From Arachnopeziza araneosa (lineage: Eukaryota; Ascomycota; Leotiomycetes; Helotiales; Arachnopezizaceae), in assembly GCA_003988855.1 (NCBI GenBank), contig QYAI01000026.1, forward strand, positions 372,001 through 436,000: a stretch of 64,000 nucleotides of DNA, given 5' to 3'. Both the position numbers and the translations under genes were made by a program. Shown piece by piece: positions 57,398-64,000 of the stretch. Numbering within the stretch: the first letter of the stretch is position 1; the number at the start of each line of letters is the position of its first letter. The notes under the pieces are model-generated. The model was not told where the DNA came from, made no database searches, and saw only the letters and a program-made list of their open reading frames with translations.

Positions 57398-60300
57398 TTA
57401 TAGCTTGCTCTTATTCTTTGGATGGAAGCCAGGTCCCGTCCCTTGAAGGTGAGACGTAGGATCTTGTTGAACTTCTCCACTTTCGCAGCAGCCGTTTGAC
57501 CCAGAAGCAAGAACAGAGGTACTGTCCTTTAAGCTAGGCACATCGATTGCAGGGTTTGCAGTGAAGAAATCAGCTGGGCGTAGTTGGACCTGGTGTATTT
57601 CAACTGGCCTGAATCACGATTAGCATGTGATGTAAAATTATGAAATCGATTTCGTCATACATTACCGGCCAGTCTTCAACACGCGGAAGGTGCTAGATGG
57701 GACGTCAGCTGTTTCATAGATTCAAATGATCTCGCTTACCTGTAGCCCGAAGACGTTCCAAACGACAACATCCTCATTTTCAATGTCCTCCTGTCTCGCA
57801 ACAGCATCTGCGACGCCGTCTATTTCTCTCTTGCTTTGGTTTGTGAATTCGCCCCCGGCCCAGAGCTCCCCGTCTCTGTATTTTGTAACCCATACATGAT
57901 GCTGGGCAAACTGAGCGCGCTTTGCGACAATACTGTCAGGGTGGGCAAGAAGTAGCTGCGAAGGAGAGGGAATGAATTTGTAGGCTACTGGCCTTCCAGA
58001 AATGGGATTGATCTTGGATGGATTTGTTATTTTGACCGTCAGGTTTGTCATAGGGGAAGCGTCAAAGAATTGAGACTTTTTGATAGGACTCTGTTCGACC
58101 TAATTGAGATGAGCTCACTGGCTCCAGCTAAAAACATGTTCGTGCGAATTGACAGCTCTTCTTAGTGCGAGTCCAAGAAAAGGGATTAGAACTTACTACA
58201 TACCCATTACCATATGGATTTAGGTCTCGCGAAATCGGTAGCGGCAGAGTTTCTTCAGCAACAACTGTATTGGCATGACCGTCAATCGCAGGGTCTATCC
58301 GAATACAAAAGAGGTGTTGATGATTTTGTGCTAAAGCTCCTGGCGATACAACGTTACCCCAAGGACTTGCTTTCCCAGGATCGATGTTTACGACGCTTAC
58401 AATTCCCGTGGCCCTGGTTTCAATAGTAATTCCAGCAGCTTGATCCAACTTGTAGGCGAATATATACTCGTAATTGGCGAGAGTGATAATGAATTGAATG
58501 ACTAGTTCTCGAAGTCGAGTAACCACAGCGCGGTCAGTACGGTAGTTAGTATGCTTCCAGCCAATTCCGTTGTCTTGTTCATGCAAACATATAACATTTT
58601 TGCTCAAACTAGCACGCCCGTCAGACTCAGTCAGAACGGTATCAAAGTACCGAATAGTGCCTAAACAATCACAACCAAGAGCAAGGTTATTAGCAGCACG
58701 ACCAGCGCCAGCATCGCCAAAATCAAATGCCTGCTTGCGGTGAAACGGCGGCCGAGGATCCCCATACCTATACAAGTATCAGTGATCGCTTATGAAATTT
58801 GACAAGCCACACTCACGGGACGGTCATCTCGCTCAAGCTCAGTCTATACAAAACATGCCTTCCTTCGTATCGCACATCATGGAGTGTAGCTCCTTCTCGT
58901 GGGTTGAACCCGATACGGAATCTCCACTTTTGCCACTTGATCAAATTTCCGCTAACTTGAAAGGAAGGTCCCTCTAATCATCGAATCAGTACTGTAAACA
59001 GCCGGAAGTTGGACGGGTTCGAGCGCTCTTTCAGAGGATATGAAAATACAAACAGAAAGGTGAGTTAGCATGCCGCTTCTAAAAACAGCTCTTAAGGTCA
59101 AGAAGCTAGCATTGAGGAAATGACAAATTAGGATGGAATACGCTAACCTGGTTGGGTAATATTCAACGGTTTAATATCCATCCGCAATGACTGAGAAAGA
59201 CTCTCTGGAACGTATTCTGCGGGCGAACAATGATCCAAAACATGCTTCTTATGCGTCCCATAAGTCAATCCATCCTCCTTTCCACCTGTAGCAAGTCTGT
59301 CAACTCTTACAATTTCCTTGGTTTTCACATCCATAACAGGGATGATGGGGATAGGATATCCATAATGGTTTGAGTCTTTATTTCCCGAGCGAGAGTCGTA
59401 CCCAAAGCAAAGGCCTTGAATATATCGCGGGGCAGTTTCCTCTAGATCAGGTCCTCCATAAGGCCACTTTTTACTGTTCTTAGCAGAAAACATTGTGGAA
59501 AAGAGGGTTACATACAGGCTACCAGTCGATTAGCATGTGACTCTTCCATTCAAAGAGGGGAAGGGAAAGAATGAGCTTCCTAGGCATGCTTTTAAAGAGA
59601 ACTTTCAGTATCACTGGCCAAATAATAACTTGAACAAAAATACAGCTTACGTCGAAGGTAACGAGAAACCCTTCTGGTATTTCAAACTCTGCAATTGCTT
59701 TTTTATATAGAGGGGATCCCAAGCAAGCTTCCGCGAACTCTCGGAATTCGTGACTAGGGGCTCGGTTAGCAACGACTGGTGAAACTCTACGCTTAGTCTA
59801 AACATGGGTTTGCATTCACGTTGTCAGCCCAGCCTGATACATCTTATCGACAATACGGTGGTGAAATTCTTTCCCATTTGCAATATCAATTAACGACTCC
59901 ATATACTCCACATTTTTGTCAGCACAAATGACATCATACTGCACCTTTGCAAGACGGGGTGGACGAGGAGTGCTGATAGTTATCTGATTCGAGTTCTCGA
60001 GGTCAAGGAATTGGGAAAGTTCTTTCTTAGGAGGCTCTATGAGCGGGTTAGTATGCGATTCTACTGTTTTAATCGAACATGACTGTTTTAATCGAACATG
60101 ACTGTTTTAATCGAACATGACTGTTTTAATCGAACATGACTGTTTTAATCGAACATGAAAGTGAGACGAGGAAATGAAGAGCTTAGCATTCATAAAACAG
60201 CTCTCACACTATAGACTTTCTCCCCCACACATAGCCTAGCAAATCAGTATAAGAAAGAGCTTACCGTGGAGAAATATTGCTCGGAATTTAATCGCAACAC

Positions 60301-60406
60301 TAGGGCCCCGCGCATCAAGGAGTGCTTTGCGGGCAAAGGTACATTCCGCAATTGAGAGTTGCTCGAGTGGATGAGGGAGCACGCAAGTGTCTGTGGTTGC
60401 AGACAT
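57398..60406 (-). CDS. Copper amine oxidase, peroxisomal (TPQ enzyme)
   Basis: Oxidises primary amines to aldehydes with release of NH3 and H2O2. Nine minus-strand exons: 60265-60406, 59841-60036, 59651-59786, 59148-59478, 58817-58973, 58197-58767, 57740-58099, 57661-57692, 57398-57608; 711 residues in frame. Landmarks: HPLEQLSIAECTFARKALLD (N2 domain), KWPYGGPDLEE, KWRFRIGFNPREGATLHDVR, HEQDNGIGWKHTNYR, the cofactor motif TLANYEY whose first Tyr becomes topaquinone, the HQH copper-ligand pair, and VEDWPVMPVEIHQVQLRPAD near the end. The last three residues are SKL, a peroxisomal targeting signal, which suits an H2O2 producer. Exon 2/3 junction is the least certain (54-nt intron chosen over a 33-nt one). 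A methionine at 60577 was rejected as the start. Confidence 0.93.
60063..60157. repeat. 19-bp tandem repeat, 5 perfect copies, inside intron 1 of the amine oxidase gene
   Basis: Unit ACTGTTTTAATCGAACATG repeats five times without change (60063-60157). It lies wholly within the 228-nt first intron (60037-60264), which is far longer than the usual 45-60 nt here; the array accounts for much of the excess. Confidence 0.97.
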
Positions 60407-61728
60407 GTCAATGTACGGGACGACAAGTTGCTATTAGATAGAGCGACTTCGTATCTGGCAAGACAGAGAAAAGGTAGGAGTCTTGCAGAAGAAAGTGCAC
60501 AGTGTAGGAGGTACGTACGGCTTATAACAAGTTCTTGACAAGTGCGGAATTGAACTATTGGTAGCTTTGTCAACCATTCACGGGTGCTTGAAGCTGCCCC
60601 TCATGCGATAAGTCGGCGGGTTCATGTCTAAATATGGCAGGTACAAGCGGTAGCGGGTAAAAGGGCAATCACAGACAGGAACTTGGGCTGGTTTGCTCTA
60701 AGCGGAGAACTAGCCTTGAATGTCAGAGAAATATCAACTAAACAGTGCAAACTCGTCAATATACTTAACTGGCTATGTTTGATAAATTAAGTGCATGAAC
60801 AAAACAGTTGGGTATATAGTCTACTCTAGAAAAGGTCGCCTGGAGGAATCCCAGAGAGTTCACAGTCGCTGGCGCTCAGATAAAACCTACCCAAGGCAGG
60901 AAAGACATGATTCTTTTAGACGTAGCAACTTATGCACTGATCTAGTAGCATTGCGCCCTCTGATAGATAGCCTGAGCGAATCAGGTATATCGATGAACTT
61001 AGTTTGTTATGCTGGCTAAAAGAGCGACGAAAATTTACCTCTGACTCTCTAAGTCAACATTCATAATCCCAGAAGCTTCACTTCGCCATCTCATTAGCGC
61101 AGCTCGACACAATCTATCCCCCAAACCAACCTTCTACACTTTAGAATTGCACGAAATGTGGGTGACGAGGAGCCCGACCTGGAATAGCACCCGTCACACT
61201 TCTAATATCAATAGCTAGCGCAAGTCTACTGGCATTGGTTCCTCGCTGGGAGCTGGGAGGACCATCTGAGTCCTTCCGTGCTTACTACAAGACAAATCCA
61301 GCCTTTTTCGTCCTTGACATCCAGAGCGATCACACATCACCAGGGAAAATCATTTCGTGGCTCATTGCCAAAAACACTTCTTATTGTTCCAGTAGCAAAT
61401 CGACATTCAAAGCATTTCTAGGTCGACCACTTTCAACAGTTCATTGCAATCAATGGATCTCAATCGAAGATTTCACAATCATCTGTTATCGGTAAGCGAT
61501 TTGAGAATAGAACATGTAGTGTGCCACAAATTAGTAGACCCTAGACAGTACCTAAGTACGGATACTAGACCGCTCTCGTGCTCGCCAAAATTCGGCAGAA
61601 CGTAGCAACCTCAGGCGAAATTTATACATCTCCCAATATTATTGACACCAAGCTCATTCCAGTCTCAGCTTTTGGCTGTGTAGCCGTCGCACCGATCTCG
61701 ATTGTCTGGCGCATTTATCAGTCTAGAA
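60407..61728. promoter_or_regulatory. Divergent promoter region, amine oxidase / importin
   Basis: 1.3 kb between divergent start codons. Short frames (for example 61235-61495) lack coding support. Likely holds both promoters and leaders. Confidence 0.45.
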
Positions 61729-64000
61729 ATGGATGTGGTTGTTTTACGAAGTCGCATTGTCGCGACTCTTGACGCAGATGCTGATGCTCGTCGCCGGGCT
61801 GAACTTGACCTGAAGACTGTAAGACGCCCTGCCTATCTACCTACAACATCTTGTTGGGAGCCAGGCTGACTTCAAAACCACAGGCAGAGGAGCATCCTGG
61901 GTTTACTGACGCACTACTCGACATCCTCCAAGCAGAGCAGGAAGCCTCTATCCGTCTGTCAAGTACGTCGACAGCAATCTTTCTTACCCCGCGGTCCACA
62001 ATACTAATGCACAATTCCAGCCGTTGTATACCTCAAAAATCGTGTCACTAGAGGCTGGTCACCGAGCGACGATACTTCACAGAACAAACCTATACCTGAA
62101 GATGAGAAGCAAAGATTTAGAGAGCGCTTACTCCCAATTCTCGCATCGTCCCCCGCCCAGATCCGCCAACAACTTGTCCCAGTTCTACAGAAGATTCTGC
62201 ACTATGATTTTCCAGAAAGGTGGCCCGCTTTCATTAATATTACTGTCCAACTTCTTAATACAAATGATGCTGCCTCCATCTTCGCAGGCCTCCAGTGCCT
62301 TCTTGCCATCTGTCGGGTTTTCCGCTTTAAGTCCTCGAATAATCGAACCGACTTTGACAAAATAGTCGAGGCAACCTTCCCTCGGCTTCTGACTATCGGA
62401 CAAGGCTTGGTGAATGATATGAGCGAGGATGCGGGAGAAATGCTCCATATTGTCCTAAAAGCATATAAGCACGCAACATTTGTAAGTTGATATCACCTTT
62501 TCAAAATACAGGGCGGAAATACTGACAACAATTTAGTTTGACCTGTCCCCTTCTTTGAGGCAACAACCGGTTGTCATCGGCTGGTGCTCTCTTTTCCTGC
62601 AAACCGTTGCGAAGGATGTTCCTCCAACAGCATTACCTGATGATTTGACTGAACGGGAAGCCAACCATTGGTGGAAGGCCAAAAAATGGGCCTACTTTAA
62701 CCTCAACCGCCTTTTTGTTCGGTGCGTCTATCTTGCTTAAAAAGAAGCCCTTATGCTGACTATTGTAGTTACGGGAATCCATCCGCTTTGCAAAAAGGCA
62801 ACGGAGAAGATTATACCGAATTCGCCAAAGGATTTACTGCCAATTTTGCGCCTGAAATCCTTAAAGGCTATCTCCAACAAATCGAGAAATGGGTCGCTAA
62901 AACTACGTGGCTAAGCAGGCCTTGTCTATCATACACGCTAGTTTTCTTAGATGAATGTGTTCGGCCGAAACAGATGTGGGCACATCTCAAGCCTCATCTG
63001 GACACTCTGGTCACTCATTTCCTTTTTCCAGTGATGTGCCTTTCCCATGAAGATGTTGAAAGGTTTACAGAAGAGCCTGAAGAATATCTTCACCACAAGC
63101 TTAACTTCTATGAAGAAGTCTCCGCGCCAGATGTCGCAGCAACGAACTTTCTAGTCACACTCACAAAAGTTCGAAGGAAACACACATTTACTATTTTAGG
63201 CTTCGTAAATAAGATCGTGAGCGAATACGAAACAACAGAAGATGATAAGAAAAACCACATTGCAAAGGAAGGTGCACTTCGCATGATCGGCACGCTGTCA
63301 AGTGTCATCCTGGGAAAGAAGAGTCCGATTGCTGAACAAGTAGAATACTTTCTTGTCCGCTTTGTATTTCCTGATTTTCGAAGTCCACAAGGCTTTTTGC
63401 GGGCTCGCGCTTGCGATACGGTGGAAAAGTTCGAACAGCTTGATTTCAAGGATCCTAACAACCTTCTTATCATCTACCGCAATATCTTAGAGTGTATGGC
63501 CGACCCAGATCTTCCAGTTCGTGTCGAGGCCGCTCTAGCTCTGCAACCTCTTATCAGACACGACATAATCCGTACGAACATGCAACACAATATTCCCCAA
63601 ATCATGCAACAGCTGCTCAAACTTGCAAACGAGGTTGATGTTGATGCTTTGTCAAATGTCATGGAGGATTTTGTCGAGGTTTTTGCGACCGAGTTAACAC
63701 CATTTGCGGTTGCCCTGAGTGAACAATTGCGCGACACATATCTGCGAATTGTACGGGAACTGCTGGAAAAGAATGAGAGACGTGACGATGACGACGCTTA
63801 CGGCGACTATTTGGACGACAAGAGTATAACTGCTCTGGGAGTTCTACAGACTATTGGCACATTGATTTTGACCTTAGAGAGTACCCCAGATGTACTATTA
63901 CATATGGAGTCGATCTTAATGCCAGTAATTAAAGTGACATTAGAAAACAAGCTATATGGTAAGAACGCTCTTTGAACAGCATACAAGGCTGACTGTTTAG
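61729..64000 (+). CDS. SXM1: Importin-beta family nuclear transport receptor Sxm1/Nmd5 (importin-7/8-like), 5' part
   Basis: Karyopherin that imports ribosomal proteins and other cargoes. Exons 61729-61818, 61884-61962, 62021-62481, 62537-62721 and 62769-63958; the next intron starts at 63959 and its TAG falls on the last base of the window. 668 codons are present of ~1040 expected. The importin-beta N-terminal domain is clear: ARRRAELDLKTAEEHPGFTD, STVVYLKNRVTRGW, FPERWPAFI, then HEAT repeats with WWKAKKWAYFNLNRLFVRYG, HLDTLVTHFLFPVMCLSHED and FEQLDFKDPNNLLIIYRNIL. The class is set by this pattern, which is shared by Sxm1, Nmd5 and importin-7/8; the two yeast paralogues cannot be separated here. 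3' truncated by the window edge. Confidence 0.93.

Noticed and set aside
57609..57665. Apparent frameshift in the amine oxidase C-terminus
   Set aside because: Using the donor at 57660 instead of 57665 restores the conserved WPVMPVEIHQ segment; no defect remains.
60063..60157. Possible CRISPR-like array
   Set aside because: Repeats are directly adjacent without spacers, within an intron of a eukaryotic gene; simple tandem repeat.
60407..60577. Upstream ATG (60577) spliced into the amine oxidase
   Set aside because: The nearest AG leads into a different frame, and the true frame has a stop upstream of 60406; the protein from 60406 already starts like the family.
61235..61495. Short frame upstream of the importin gene
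   Set aside because: 86 codons, no family resemblance and no splice path to the importin start.

Overview
This window is a piece of a filamentous ascomycete (Pezizomycotina) nuclear chromosome, most likely from a leotiomycete-like fungus. The order is an inference from gene content; I could not search a database. The evidence is consistent: almost every gene carries short spliceosomal introns (mostly 43-60 nt) with GTRNGT donors, CTRAC-type branch points and YAG acceptors. The gene set is also typical of filamentous ascomycetes (Cdc11/AspA septin, Sho1 osmosensor, ApsA/Num1 cortical anchor, 2EXR protein, DUF1752/DUF3295 regulator). I rebuilt exon joins by hand for 27 protein-coding genes, and the frame closes for every complete model.

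Layout. 0-5.7 kb: the start of methylcrotonoyl-CoA carboxylase beta (cut by the left edge) head to head with isovaleryl-CoA dehydrogenase, then a secretory membrane protein and a mitochondrial-type SDR. 5.7-9.2 kb: a 3.5 kb non-coding, simple-repeat-rich stretch leading into a DUF1752/DUF3295 regulator. 12-25 kb: dense housekeeping genes: dynein light intermediate chain, Ist3/Snu17, a PROPPIN (Hsv2-like), Cdc11, a TMBIM/Bax-inhibitor protein, ceramide synthase and Sho1. 25-27.2 kb: another long low-complexity upstream region. 27.2-35 kb: a dynactin-p22-like protein, a vacuolar amino acid transporter, mitochondrial bS16m, NAD(P)HX epimerase and methylcrotonoyl-CoA carboxylase alpha. 35.1-37.3 kb: a decayed Fot1/Pogo DNA transposon with intact 42-bp terminal inverted repeats and a TA duplication, followed by a secreted DUF8021-like protein and gene-poor DNA to 39.9 kb. 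39.9-48.2 kb: complex I NDUFA8, Nup57, a GNAT, a Q/P-rich DNA-binding-like protein, a PanE-like reductase and a 2EXR protein. 48.7-64 kb: ApsA/Num1, Cwc24, a small cysteine-rich secreted candidate, a peroxisomal copper amine oxidase and the 5' two-thirds of importin Sxm1/Nmd5.

Functional links. Three genes of one pathway, mitochondrial leucine breakdown (IVD, MCC beta, MCC alpha), lie in the window, but MCC alpha is about 32 kb from the other two and has the transposon just upstream. Dynein-pathway parts (light intermediate chain, a dynactin-p22-like subunit, the cortical anchor ApsA) and the Cdc11 septin also sit here, but scattered among unrelated genes, so no operon-like logic is implied.

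I did not find a clearly new multi-gene system. The items most worth checking are the TE-flanked, split leucine cluster, the unusual splice sites of the NAXE gene, the poly-Met-initiated cysteine-rich secreted candidate, and the long low-complexity leaders upstream of the DUF1752 and SHO1 genes. No tRNA, rRNA or CRISPR array was seen.
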